Shown: positions 30,770-41,824 of the stretch, piece by piece | Numbering within the stretch: the stretch's first letter is position 1 | Layout: every line of letters begins with the position of its first letter | Position numbers and translations under genes: made by a program | From: Dichetophora obliterata | Lineage: Eukaryota > Arthropoda > Insecta > Diptera > Sciomyzidae | Assembly: GCA_963920525.1 (NCBI GenBank) | Contig: OY986438.1 | Location: 93,471,557-93,535,556 of the forward strand | Direction of reading: 5' to 3' | DNA length: 64,000 nt | Notes under the pieces: model-generated | Database searches by the model: none | Seen by the model: the letters and a program-made list of their open reading frames with translations, nothing else | Told to the model about the DNA's origin: nothing

Positions 30770-32706
30770 GTGCTTACCCCTGGTACACAAAGGAGTTAAA
30801 GATTCTTCGCAACAGCAGGAAAAATAGGGCATGGAAAAAATATGTCTGTAGCTTAGACTTGAACGACCTAGAAATCTACAAGCGTTTGTTTCTGGTTTTG
30901 AAAATTGCTCAGCTACCTTATATCAAAATTATTTAGACAGTATTAAGCTGAGAATATTGTCTGATCCGAAGAAATTCTGGGGTTTCATAAACACCAAAAA
31001 AAAAATCGGATGGATTCCCTTCATCATTTAAAACCTCTGACGGATTTACTGACGATCCTGTCGTAATTTGTGGTCTATTTGCCAATCTCTTTAAAGAGTC
31101 CTTTTGATCAGACTCTTTCAATCCTGATGTAGAGTACTTTGAATATATGAACTCTACACCCAGGGTTTCGTTGGATTCTATATCCTTTACTTCAGAGGAT
31201 ATTTTAAAGTATATTGGATTGATCGATGAGGATTTTAATGCTGGACCTGACGGAAATTCCTGCCGCAGTGTTAACACGATGTGGTTCCGTTCTAAGTCAA
31301 CCACTGTCCATGTTATTCAATAAATCAATTAGCGAAAGTATTTTTCCACTTTTTTGGAAAAAATCTTTTATAAGTCCTATTTATAAAAAAGGTTGTAAGA
31401 ACGATATAAACAACTACAGGCCTATCGTGAAACTCTCGTCGATTCCAAAACTTTTTGAGCGGCTCGTGTATGATCGTGTGAAAATTCGCTGTGGGAAGGT
31501 CATGACAACTCGTCAGCATGGATTTGTTACTGGCAGATCCACTGTGTCTAATATCCTCGATTTTACAACGTTTTGCTTAAATTCATTTTATTCAGGTAAC
31601 CAGGTCGACTGTATTTACACTGATTTTAGTAAAGCATTTGATAAACTGCCACACAACTTAATTCTATTTAAACTAAAGTTAATGGGGTTTCCACAATTTT
31701 TTGTAAGCTGGATTCAATCGTATCTGACAGAGCGATCTTATCAAATACGATTTCCAGGCGTATTGTCAGCTGAATTTATTGCTGAATCAGGTGTTCCTCA
31801 AGGTAGCCACCTTGGTCCACTTCTGTTTATTTTAGCCATTAATGATGCAACCCACATCATCAAACACTCTCATCTACTTATCTATGCAGATGACATGAAA
31901 ATATACAGAACAATAAATTCTAAAGACAATTCAGATCTGCTCCAGTCTGATTTGAAATCCTTTGAAATTTGGTGTTCTAAAAATAATATGTTTCTAAATC
32001 CAGATATATGCCAAACTATGACCTTTTCGCGAAAAAGGAATAATTTAATTTTTGATTATAAGATAAAAGATACTGCTTTAAGTCGTGTAGATGCTGTCAA
32101 AGATCTTGGTATATGCATGGATTATAAGCTATCGTTTAACGTTCATATTGATTACATTTGTAAAAAACATCTTCTATGCTCGCGTTTATGAAACGCTGGG
32201 CCAAAGAATTTAATAGTATTATCACAACTACAACCCTGTATTATGCAATTGTGCGACCTCACTTAGAGTATGCAAGTCAAGTTTGGTCCCCAAGTTACAA
32301 TGTACATGTTGAACGTATAGAGAGAATCCAAAAACGTTTTGTTCGGTTTACTCTAAGGGGCTTAAGAGCAACGGACACTTTAAACCTTCCTCCTTATGAG
32401 GGTCGTTTAAAACTATTAAAAATGCAATCTTTGAACGAGAGAAGGAAGTCTGCAGATATCGTCTATTTACACCAACTCATAACTGGTGTATTCGATTCAC
32501 CAGAACTCCTAACTCTTATAAATTTTAACACTAACCGTAGAAGCAGTAGAAATGCTAACAATTTAATTTACTTACCTTTTAGTAGAACAAATTATATGGC
32601 TACTGCTCCTTTACATCGCATGAGTACCTTTGTTAACAACTGTAGCTTTTTTGATTTTAACTTATCGAAAGGTCAACTCAAAAGTAGATTGAAAACTAAT
32701 GTATGA
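30770..32706 (+). pseudogene. LINE reverse transcriptase, broken in at least three places
   Basis: The linker (CAYPWYTKELKILRNSRKN) starts at about 30765. The RT core frame 31226-32191 shows FISPIYKKGCKNDINNYRPI, IYTDFSKAFDKLPHN, SGVPQGSHLGPLLFILAIND and the catalytic YADDMKIY. A frameshift at about 32175 leads to 32176-32706 with the usual C-terminal region (YYAIVRPHLEYASQVWSP, RIQKRFVRFTLRGL). Active-site Asp residues are intact, but the frame is not. Confidence 0.88.
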
Positions 32707-32830
32707 TTAGATCTATGTAAACGCATGGTAAGTTGTTATCTCTTGTGTTGTCCCTGAGCCCAACCCATATTATGGTGGGTAAATTTTTCTCACTTTAGAT
32801 TGTTTTGGACCACTCTTATCGATATCATTG

Positions 32831-33136
32831 AGGCTATTCACAGTTTGTGCGTACTTTTAACAAATCGTATTTATAGCATTTGTTATTGTTCAAACTGTGA
32901 GCACCTCGCCATGTGACTGTCGTATAAAAAATTGTGCAACCCTGTGATGTATGTGATTATGCGGCTGTAGACAGAGCATAAAAAAAAGAGGTACAAAAAA
33001 CACGTCCAAGGGCTGCTTTTATTTACGCGTGCCTGCGTATTTGCGTTTGTATGCAAAACAACAACAAAGCAAAATACGCTTTCGTAAATTGGCGTACAAA
33101 TGGCAGACCAGCGTATTCCAGTGCTGTGAATGGCCT
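32831..33136. mobile_element. MITE with AGGCYATTCACAG ends
   Basis: Tips AGGCTATTCACAG and CTGTGAATGGCCT lie about 300 bp apart, with ATTGA(G) on both outer sides. A second internal inverted pair (CAGTTTG / CAAACTGTGAG) lies near the left end. Non-coding. Confidence 0.6.
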
Positions 33137-33349
33137 TATTGAGATGTTTTAATGTTATTTGGGCTGGTTCTTAAGATGATCTAATGCGGAGAAAGTGCGA
33201 AAAAGCTGTAGTAGCTGAACTCTATTGTTATTGTATGTTAAAAAAATAGTTATCGTTGAACATTATTTAAAATTATTTAATAAACATACGCACTAAAAAT
33301 ATAAAAAAAAACAGTATTTTGTTTATATTTATAAGTTAGGACCAACTGG

Positions 33350-34800
33350 CGTTAGGTGTCGGCCAGTGGGTACAAAAAGGCAGTAGTAGGGATGTAGGGG
33401 TTAAGAAAGATATTGGCATTAGGTTTCAGACAATAATAGGTTTATGTATTACTTAAGTGGTTACCGCTTCAGTTGGGTAAATGACCATAATTTCCAACCG
33501 GGGTGTTTATTTCGTCTTATTAATTAAAGTATTCGTTTTTCATGTATTTGCATGTGCAACGGAGTTCCCGTCGGTCACTAAGCACACACAGCGGCAACGG
33601 TAGAGTCGGATGTTGTTTTACTCCGTAAAGGCGCAACAACAACACATCCAGAAGTAGTCAGCCACCGTGTGTGCGACCAGTTGCGCATGAGAGGAACGAA
33701 ATGAATCTGTAAGAAGGAAGAGATGAGAACAATGACGCCAGAGGTACAGCACAACTGAAGCATCGAGAACATTAAGAAGTTCTGGAGTCGAGAGTCGAGT
33801 TTTGATAACCAACGAGCACGGACGTGTGCAGTGAAGAATCGAGTTTTAACAGCGAACGAGAACGGACGTGTGCCTTTGCAGTAGTCACAAAAGTTTAAAG
33901 TTTAAAATCAGTCATATAAGTTAACATAAGTCCAAGCAACATAAGAATTTAAAATTATAAATTCAAACGCAGACAAAGTCACAAATCATCGAACGCAGCA
34001 GAGTCATCATACACGCCAAGGAATTGTCAAGCACAGCAACATCAGCAGCTTTCAAGCAGTGTACCGCCAATGGCAGCAGTGACGTCAGCGTCGACCAAGA
34101 TGTAGCAACGCCAGCGGTGTCGATTTAAATGACACAGCAGCGACACCAACAACAACAGAACGGAAGCCGAATTACCTAAGTTTAAACGAAAACAGGATTT
34201 GGTGATATAAAAATCTTTTATTTAGTTTTTTCTTTCGTTTGCCATCTTACCAAATAAGATTATCTCTTCCTTTTATTGTTTGATCCATAACGTAATTTCA
34301 TTATTAACTTACCAAGTTTGCCTCTGCGTCCAACTCCACCTACCCCATCCCTAAATTTCAATTGATTTGTGCGTAGTACAAAGTCTCGCCGGATCGATTG
34401 AGAATCCTCACTAAATTCCACTGCTGTGTAGTACAATGTCTCGCGCAGTATCCCAAGCCCTATCTACCTTCTTTGATCGGGTTGTGTGCAGTACAAAGTC
34501 TCGCCAAACTGACCAAAGGTTATACTATTCTCGGATTGAAAGGGCAGACAAACGGTTTTATTTAACTTCGTTTGAAAGTTTATTAAAAGAAAGAGGTATT
34601 AAGGTAGAACCATAGCTATAAGTAAATTACACCCATTTCTAAATAAATGTATAAACATATCTAAATTTCGACAGTTGTCGTAGGCTTAAGTGTATAGTAA
34701 GGCTAAACGTGTAATAAAACTATTAAAATTTAATTTAATCCGAGTCTTGATTTGGTGTCTACAAAATCAAAAGATATACATTTTTGTAACGGACCTTGGT
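33350..34800 (+). repeat. Probable LTR and leader of a gag-protease LTR element
   Basis: No coding is recognised. It contains CAAC/CAGCA-rich sequence (33960-34190) and three to four copies of GTAGTACAAAGTCTCGC-type words at about 34373, 34428 and 34488. It ends near ACCTCGGCACGAACAGGGAC (34810-34829), immediately upstream of the gag reading frame. The word ACACCTCGGCACGAA recurs at 37778-37792. LTR limits could not be fixed because no second LTR copy was matched. Confidence 0.45.
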
Positions 34801-35295
34801 TTCCGGCGAGCCACACCTCGGCACGAACAGGGACACCAAATCTAACTCGTGGAAGGGTTCTAAACTAAAAAATTTTGCCAAAATTTCAAGACAATGTTTA
34901 GATCACGATTAGTCAATTAAATTAAATCGAGAACAAAAAATAACCAAATAGACTATGCGGGTCTAGTGGCCAATACCAAGAGGTTAAGCACAGTTATATT
35001 CGAGAGACTCGCGAGAATTCCAGTAGTGAAAGAAAACTACTTTTGTTCATTGACAAATCGCTAGGAACCATCCTAGTGGCAGATGACCAAGGCGTTAGAA
35101 GCGTTTTGTTGTTTTATGTTTAATTAATACCAATTATAAATTTTTAGATTTTCAGCGAGAAAGGTAAGGTAAGATTTGGTAAAATTATACATTCTTATTT
35201 TTTTCTTCGAATACTCATCGACAAGCGATTACTGAGATAGAAAACACAATTTTATATCTATTGTTTGCGTCTTCAACACTTAAGCAAGTGGCGCG

Positions 35296-36120
35296 ATGGT
35301 ACGCACATCGTGGATCTACATACTGAGGAAGAACGATCTGGTGGGCTATTCTCAAGAGTTTGGATTCAGTGAAGAGGGAACGGTCGAGGAGCTGCGCAAG
35401 TGGTTTGCGGCTAAGGTGGCGGACAATGAGGTGGACTTTCAAGTGCATAAGAGTCTGCTCGAACTTGAAGAGAAGAACACGGACAAAAGGGCCGTGTCAC
35501 CGAGGAATGTGAGTCTACCACCAGCTATAATCAGACCGGACCAAGAGGCGGCACCAAGTCGAGTCACAGGTGTACACGATATGGGGGCCAGTGGAGGCCG
35601 ACACCATGAATTGGTGTCCTACAGCAGCATAGTTGACCAAGTACGACGATGGTCGATCAAGTACGATGGCAACCCGGATCCGTTTGGGCTCATCGAGAGT
35701 ATCGAGGAGCTTGCAGATGTGTACGGGATAAACCAAGACCATCTATCTAGAACCATGCCCGAACTATTACAGGACAAGGCCCTAATGTGGTGGCGCAAAT
35801 TTAAGAGAATCGACGAGACGTGGGAGCAGTTCCCGGCCCGGTTCTATGAGCGTATGGATGACCTGGTGCGTGAAAGGGTGCAGAGACCGAAAGAACGGTT
35901 CAGAGATTATAGCCTCTAGCTTTTTGACCTCCTGAGACTCACTAACTATTCCGAGGCTCAAAAACTAGAACGCGTGTTTCAGAACTGCAGGCAGGAGTAC
36001 CAGCTATACATCAAACGGTGGGATTTTTCCACTTTCGAGGAGCTTCTGACGCTCGCGGCAGACTGTGAACTCATCCGGGGCGATCAGAATAATCAAGTGA
36101 AGAATGAGCTGCGAGGCAGA
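35296..36120 (+). pseudogene. LTR-retrotransposon gag, one internal stop
   Basis: Frame 35296-35919 plus the continuation after an in-frame TAG (35917-35919) to about 36120. The capsid-like core is recognisable: RRWSIKYDGNPDPFGLIESI, DKALMWWRKFKRIDETWEQF, VQRPKERFRDYSL then LFDLLRLTNYSEAQKLERV. This is the Ty3/gypsy-type retrotransposon gag layout. A basic region follows in another frame. Structural protein of the particle in active relatives; disrupted here. Confidence 0.75.
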
Positions 36121-36453
36121 GAGGAGCAGCACCGATGAGCCTGGAGGTAAGACCAGTCTGAGAACGAGTCGAACGCGAACCAGATTTACCAAGACGACGA
36201 CATCAAGTAAAACCACCCACAGGCTTTGGACTTCGCTGGCCCCGACACTGTGTGCCAACGATGCGGCCAAGGAGGAAGCCCACAAGAACCCGGTGGAGAT
36301 ATGAGTGTGGAAGATGGTACGAAGTGTGAAGAACGAGAAAAAATTAAACACAGGAAGCGTAAACGTAAAACAGGCAGGAGGTGCAGTGGGGTTCGTTCTC
36401 ATATGACGGAAGGTTCTGTTGGTGTAGCATAACCTGAGGAGGCCAGAGCTGAC

Positions 36454-36830
36454 TTGCAATTTAATGATCGACGAATTTTTGCGCAGGTCACGATCGGGCA
36501 CAACCACTTAGTGGCGACCATCGAGAGTGGGGCTACGCGTAGCTTTATCAGTCAGGATCTGGCAGACAAACTGAGAACAAGCACCAACGTGAGCAGCTCC
36601 TCTATCAACGTGCGCATGGCAGACAACTCAGTCCAGGTGGCCAAAGAAGTCATAACGGAGGACGTGACTATGGGAAATGAAACATACAGGGTGACGTTAT
36701 TAAATCTCCCAGGAGTCACTGAAGATCTCCTCCTAGGTATGGACTTTCTGCTTGAGGCTAGGGCAGAGTTACGCTGCGGAGGTCATACCATCAGGATGCG
36801 AACACCTAAAGGAGAGCCTGTCGCCCCACC
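36454..36830 (+). pseudogene. Retropepsin-like protease with altered active site
   Basis: Reads VTIGHNHLVATIESGATRSF and later VTEDLLLGMDFLLEARAEL, the standard retropepsin beginning and LLGMDFL flap-side motif. The expected catalytic D(S/T)G is ESG here (Asp to Glu), so even with the frame open it should be inactive. It follows gag; no RT, RNase H or integrase is found downstream. Confidence 0.75.
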
Positions 36831-36879
36831 CACTGACCCACAACTGCGGGTGGGTGGCAGCATCCTCCGAAACAACTGC

Positions 36880-37760
36880 GGACGGCGGCAGCATCCGCGT
36901 GAAAACTGCGAGAATCACAGCAGACACCAACAGCAGCCGAAGAAGATGATACTTCACAGTGCTCACCCAAAAATCGGGCCAAAGTTAGCGAACCCCAACA
37001 TAAAAACGTCGCCGCCAAATGCAGTCAACAAACCGCAGTAGCACATCCGAGTCAAGAGGTCCAGCAGACCAAAACACGGTCACAAGCAGCAGATACTGCT
37101 TAATAAGGGCGAATTCACGGTTTTCTCAATAGAGCCATTAAAAGGATACATCTCCGTGCTCACTTAGTGTGGGCCCAAGCCAGCAACACCAGAACGACAA
37201 CGTCGCCGCCAAATGCAGTCATCATACCGCAGCAGCACGTCGTCAATATGTTAATCAGGCCACGCGACTTTCACTAACACAAACCACAACAATTTAGAAC
37301 CACAACGGTCAAGTCATGAACAATAAAAGGCTGCATCTAAGTGCTCACTTTTATGGGCCCACGCCAGCGATATCAGAACGCAACGTCGCCTCCAAATGCA
37401 GTCTCATACCGCAGCAGCACGCCAGTGTCAACATGTAAAGCAAGCCAAGCGCCAATCAACCAAATCGCGGCAGTATCCGAGTCAACAACTACCAAATCGC
37501 CGCTGTATCTGCGTCAACAACTACCAAACCGCGACTGTAACCACGTCAACAACTACGGAGGTCAACAGAGAAGATCGTGACGATAAACACGTTAACAACT
37601 GTCATACGTGGTGGCACCACTAAAATCCTGCCAAACGCAGCGACACTCTGCGTCAACAACTGTACTGCAGCGGCATTCTGCATTGTCAACTGTTCCGCAG
37701 CAGCACCCTGCAAAATCAACTGTGGAAGAAGAGACAAGCAGCGGCATCCTGTGTTATCAA
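36880..37760. repeat. GCAGCA/ACAAC-rich degenerate repeats
   Basis: Low-complexity DNA with several approximate copies of ACGTCGCCGCCAAATGCAGT (near 37005, 37200, 37383) and many CAACAACT and CCGCAGCAGCA words. Open frames here arise from composition, not from a gene. It may be an expanded spacer after the protease of the LTR element. Confidence 0.6.
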
Positions 37761-37799
37761 ATTAAAATTTTGGTAACACACCTCGGCACGAAAACGCAT

Positions 37800-38150
37800 C
37801 GTTACAACTTATTGTTGACCATTTTTTCATTATTATTTTTATTGCCAAATATGTCAATATGTTAGTGAACAAAGATAGCGCGTCGAAAGATACACTTCAT
37901 CTTCTTTAGTCGTCAGATCTTTGAGTTGCTCCTTAACTTGGTTTGTATTTTTAACATTGTAGTCCTTTGATATGATGTTTTTAGAAATCTCTCCTATATG
38001 TTTGGATAACTTGTAGCATGGAAAGTGAGACGATGATGCGATTAGTCTGAGTGGTGTGTCTGCCTAATGAAATTTTGGCAGTCCATACAGTCTAGGTGCT
38101 GCTGCAGAGTTACAATTTAATCTTTGTTTCAGTTGTTTGGATATTTGTTT
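37800..38150 (-). pseudogene. Penelope-like RT fragment 2 (RT motifs 1-2)
   Basis: Minus strand from 38150: KQISKQLKQRLNCNSAAAPR then LYGLPKFH, an in-frame stop, ADTPLRLIASSS...CYKLSKHIGEISKNI and DLTTKEDEVYLS. This is the RLYGLPKxHK...TPLRPI region specific to Penelope-like RTs. The stop replaces a residue that is usually Lys. Near 37854 the frame breaks and a shifted frame reads IFVH, stop, HIDI, resembling the SLFTNIDI motif. It fits directly between fragments 3 and 1. Confidence 0.85.
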
Positions 38151-38154
38151 ACCG

Positions 38155-38330
38155 TTTGTAACGAACCGCCTTTCCGGCATTCTATAGCTGAGACAGCAAA
38201 GTGGCTGTCCAGGGGTCGTTCCAAAATTTATATTCTTCAACTATTTTTGGGACACAAATCAGGCGCTTTCAGTTTTATTCATCACGTTATAATTTTTTTT
38301 ATTCAAGCTTTAATTGAATGTTAAAGTTCT
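38155..38330. repeat. Dispersed repeat, empty-site copy
   Basis: Aligns with 5421-5512 plus 5937-6005 of the palindrome and lacks the MITE found there. It abuts the broken edge of Penelope fragment 2, so it may be the left end of whatever interrupted that element. Confidence 0.55.
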
Positions 38331-39090
38331 TACATAGTATACTTAAATAGCGATACAAAAGGTCACTTCAAACAAATAACCGATTCCTAGCATTTAATAA
38401 ATAATCAAAATATTCGAAAATGTAAAACAATGGTTTATTTACAATAATTAGTTATTTTGGTTTAACCGTTTAAGTCGTTTTATAAATATTTGAAATTCCG
38501 TTGAACGGATTGATTTAATGCACGGAAATGTAATCAGTAGCTCGTTTCTGTAACTTTTGCGACAAATAGTCACTTTTTCTGACGTAACACTGGTTCGTTC
38601 CAAAATACTCACTTTTGCGAAAGCGAATGTTTCTGCAACTGATAAGTGAGTAAATAGCGGTCCGTGATGAAAAAGATACAAAAGTGAGAGGGAACAAATG
38701 GAAAAGCGGCAAATAGCAAAGCACTTTGCTAACAATTCTGCGCAGATTTTAGTGTCTTCCATTTCTTCGTTTTGCTTGTTTTATAATTTTTAGCTGTTTG
38801 ACACTTAGTGATATTGATATTAAATAAACAAACTCTAACAACGTATTGTGATCCGATTACTTCCTTAATCGGTTTGCTTAAAGCAAATATTATTATATAA
38901 TAAATCTCATTTATGAAATATTTCAGTTTTTATACATAATAATGTAAACATAGTAGCATATTTAATATGTTTTGATAATAAACGTGTAACTATTGAGAAA
39001 AAAGTAATGTTTATACTTTCGTACCCGGTAGAAAGAAACAAGTATTAGTTACATGCATACATTTATATCAACAACTTTATCGAAATGGTA
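38331..39090. other. Unclassified AT-rich segment
   Basis: No gene or repeat was recognised. The minus-strand open frame at 38448-38762 has no recognised domain. Confidence 0.4.
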
Positions 39091-40377
39091 TGGGGTTGGA
39101 ATTAATTTTAAAGGTTTTTTTTTCGGTTTTTGAGCATTTATTTAGAAACAACGGTACAATGTATATTATTCAAAGTATTGTCCATCGTTAGCTACAACAT
39201 TTTCCCATCTTTCTGGCAGCATATGGATTCCGCGCCGGAAGAATGATTCGTCTTTTGAGGCAATCCACGAATCGACCCATTTTTTGGTATCCTCGTAAGA
39301 AGTGAAGCGCTGCTCAGCCAAGCCATGCGTCATCGATCTGAATAGGTGGTAGTCGGAAGGGGCTATGTCTGGGCTATAAGGCGGGTGGGGTAGCACATCC
39401 CAATTTAGCGCCTCCAACGTTTCCTTGACGGTTCTTGCAACATGTGGCCGTGCGTTGTCATGTTGAAAAACCACTTTGTCGTGTCTTTTGGCATATTCCG
39501 GCCGTTTAACCTTTAATGCTCGGCTCAATTGCATCAATTGTTGTTGGTAGCGTTCCCCAGTGATGGTTTCGTTAGGTTTTAGTAGCTCATAGTACACGGC
39601 ACCCTTCTGATCCCACCAAATACACAGCATAAGCTTGGCGCCATGAATATTCGGCTTGGCCCTCGATGTTGATGCATGGCCGGGTGGTCCCCACGATTTT
39701 TTTCGCTTAGGATTATCGTAATGGATCCACTTTTCATCGCCAGTGACAATACGATGCAAAAAACTCTTCCTTTTATGCCGTTGAAGCAGTTGTTCGAACA
39801 TGCAAAATCGCCGTTCAACGTCTCTCGGCTTCAACTGGTACGGCACCCAATTTCCTTGCTTTTGAATCATTCCCATGGCCTTCAAGCGTTTGCCGACCGT
39901 TGATAAGTTGACTCCCAATGATTCTGACAATTCTTGAAGGGTTTGGCACGGGTCTTCATCGAGCAAAGCCTCTAATTCCTCATCTTCAAACTTTTTCGGC
40001 TGGCCCGGACGCTCTTTGTCTTCCGTATCAAAATCACCACTTTTAAACCGACGGAACCAGTACTCACAAGTAGAAATCGATGGAGCATAGTCCCCGTAAG
40101 CCTCAGTAAGCGTGCGTTGTGCTTTAACCGCTTTTTTCTTCAAATGGAAGCACAAAAGTAAACCTTCCCGCAAATTGCGTTTTGTTGGAACGAAAGTCGA
40201 CATGTTCACAGAGAAAAAAAATATATGTTGTTTGCACTTCAGTGGAATGACACATACTGAAAAATGAAGCTTAGACAATGTGCTTTGAAATAAATATAGT
40301 CACAGGTGTGCCCGATGCGATCTATTGATAGTTACGCCATCTCTTAGAAAACCTTTAAAACTAATTCCAACCCCCAA
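39091..40377 (-). mobile_element. Mariner transposon, apparently complete
   Basis: About 1.29 kb, flanked by TA (39089-39090 and 40378-40379). Terminal inverted repeats of about 28 bp: TGGGGTTGGAATTARTTTTA on the left and its near complement on the right, with a one-base length difference at the tip. The whole interior is the transposase gene plus short UTRs, the normal mariner layout. Young by appearance. Confidence 0.92.
39166..40203 (-). CDS. Mariner transposase (DD34D), intact
   Basis: Cut-and-paste transposase acting in the nucleus on its own TIRs, inserting at TA. The open frame extends upstream to 40278, but the Met at 40203 (MSTFVPTKRN) gives 345 aa, the classic mariner length, and is preceded by A-rich sequence. 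N-terminal helix-turn-helix domains cover about residues 1-110 (LTEAYGDYAPSISTCEYWFR, TLQELSESLGVNLSTVGKRL). The linker motif is WVPYQL, a variant of WVPHEL. Catalytic residues are visible: Asp in VTGDEKWIHYDN, Asp in FQHDNARPH and Asp in YSPDIAPSDYHLF, spaced as DD34D. No stop, frameshift or missing catalytic residue was found, so it could be active. Confidence 0.95.
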   Translation of the reverse strand: MSTFVPTKRNLREGLLLCFHLKKKAVKAQRTLTEAYGDYAPSISTCEYWFRRFKSGDFDTEDKERPGQPKKFEDEELEALLDEDPCQTLQELSESLGVNLSTVGKRLKAMGMIQKQGNWVPYQLKPRDVERRFCMFEQLLQRHKRKSFLHRIVTGDEKWIHYDNPKRKKSWGPPGHASTSRAKPNIHGAKLMLCIWWDQKGAVYYELLKPNETITGERYQQQLMQLSRALKVKRPEYAKRHDKVVFQHDNARPHVARTVKETLEALNWDVLPHPPYSPDIAPSDYHLFRSMTHGLAEQRFTSYEDTKKWVDSWIASKDESFFRRGIHMLPERWENVVANDGQYFE

Positions 40378-41824
40378 TAAAAATTACATTTTTCTCATCA
40401 AGTAAAAACATAGTGACAACTTCACTCGACTCGAGTCGAATATTTTAGCTTACAGAGACACTTCGGCTGTCGCGTTCCTGGGAAAATAGAATTGAAACAT
40501 TCGAGACGAGTCACCGATTTATGTCATTTTATTACAGAAACAGTGCAAGTGAGAATGACGTCAAAATCACGTCAAAGGGAGAAAATCTGGTGAGAACTGC
40601 GGTGAGAAAAGTTACAGAAACGAGCTACAGAGGTCTAAAAGGAGTTTAAATTTGAAATGTTATACTAAGTTCAGTATTGGTCTATATGCAAATATTTCTT
40701 TATATTTAAATATTTAAGTTTAAATCCTTTATTGCCGTCTTTCCTTTTATTGGCCGGTAGAGTAAAGAATGATCACCTTTATAAATCAAAAGATTGTCTC
40801 CTAGTGTTGACTTTAAGAGTAGAAGATGGCTAATCCTTGGGATAATTAAATATGTATATATAAAAGAAATTCCTTCAAAAAAGATATAGAGAGGCTACGA
40901 GACCAAAGGAATTCAAAATAATTTAAATTACGGATATAAATGTGGTAACTATTATCCTTTGGGGTTATTTTAATTGAAACACCGATTGTTCATTAGTTCG
41001 GTGGGCTATTACTTAATTTCTATAGGAATACCAAATGTGGTAATAAAATGGTTTAAAAATAAAGATACAAATAAAGAAAAGGAAAGAAAAGAAATCTTGG
41101 ATATCACCGAGTCCTGAATGTGTGGTCTGATTGATGCTGTGAATCCTGTGCTTTGTCCTTGATATCCTTCGAATCAGTGTGTGGGCCAGACGTGCGATGA
41201 GCTAGCCGGCCGTGTAACTGTTGATAGGTATCCTAGTTCGGGAAAATGAAAAATCTACAAAAGTCGGTTAAACGAACACGAACTTTTGTAGATTTGAGGA
41301 TTGTGGGTAGGTGGCGATAAAAGGATGTGAGGAATTTACAAAGAAACTATAAAACGAATACGAATTCTTTGCAAATTCAAGCATTGGGGAAAGGTAGAGA
41401 GGTTACACTACCCTGGTTACTGAAATGTTCACTGATCCGGCGCCTTCGCTGCCGGTCCACACACACACACGACTTAGTACACGTCACTGGTTTGGTAAAA
41501 GTTGATGAGCGATCCTTCGAAATATCCACCGCAAAATAGAAATCCTGGTGGTCGTTGAGCTGGACAATACCTCAGGGTTGGTGAAAGTTTATTTCACGTT
41601 GCTGCAGTGTCCTTACGCTATGATGACTTGGGTTGCTATTTTAGTTGGTTTGTCCGGTTGGCTGTACTTTTCACTGTTTGACGATTGTACTGTTCGCGGG
41701 TTGTTTACTGACAAATTGGCGACTTTACTGTTCTCGGTCTATTCACTGACTTTCCGATTTCTCTCTCTCTCTCTCGGCCTTATATAGGCCACAGTCGGAT
41801 GTTATTGACTGTGTAAATGGCGCT
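40378..41824. other. Unclassified segment, possibly an LTR-type promoter region
   Basis: No protein was recognised. Near 41235-41290 ATCTACAAAAGT and ACTTTTGTAGAT form an inverted repeat. At 41777-41790 CCTTATATAGGCC follows a CT run, a TATA-like core promoter. Such a structure is common in LTR U3 regions, but no LTR pair was found. Confidence 0.35.

Larger units (their letters stand above)
28900..32790 (+). mobile_element. LINE (CR1/Jockey group), nearly full length but frameshifted
   Basis: Plus-strand order is ORF1 (29079-30004, one frameshift), then ORF2 with endonuclease (about 30004-30745) and reverse transcriptase (about 30770-32706). It retains every expected domain, but several frameshifts and stops disable it. 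The 3' UTR runs to about 32790 and has no clear poly-A. Assignment to the CR1/Jockey group rests on a PHD-type zinc finger in ORF1 and the style of the RT; the clade is uncertain. Confidence 0.85.

Noticed and set aside
36004..36507. 167-codon minus-strand frame opposite gag and protease
   Set aside because: Antisense shadow of the retroelement's coding strand, hydrophobic repeats of V/L/S without homology.
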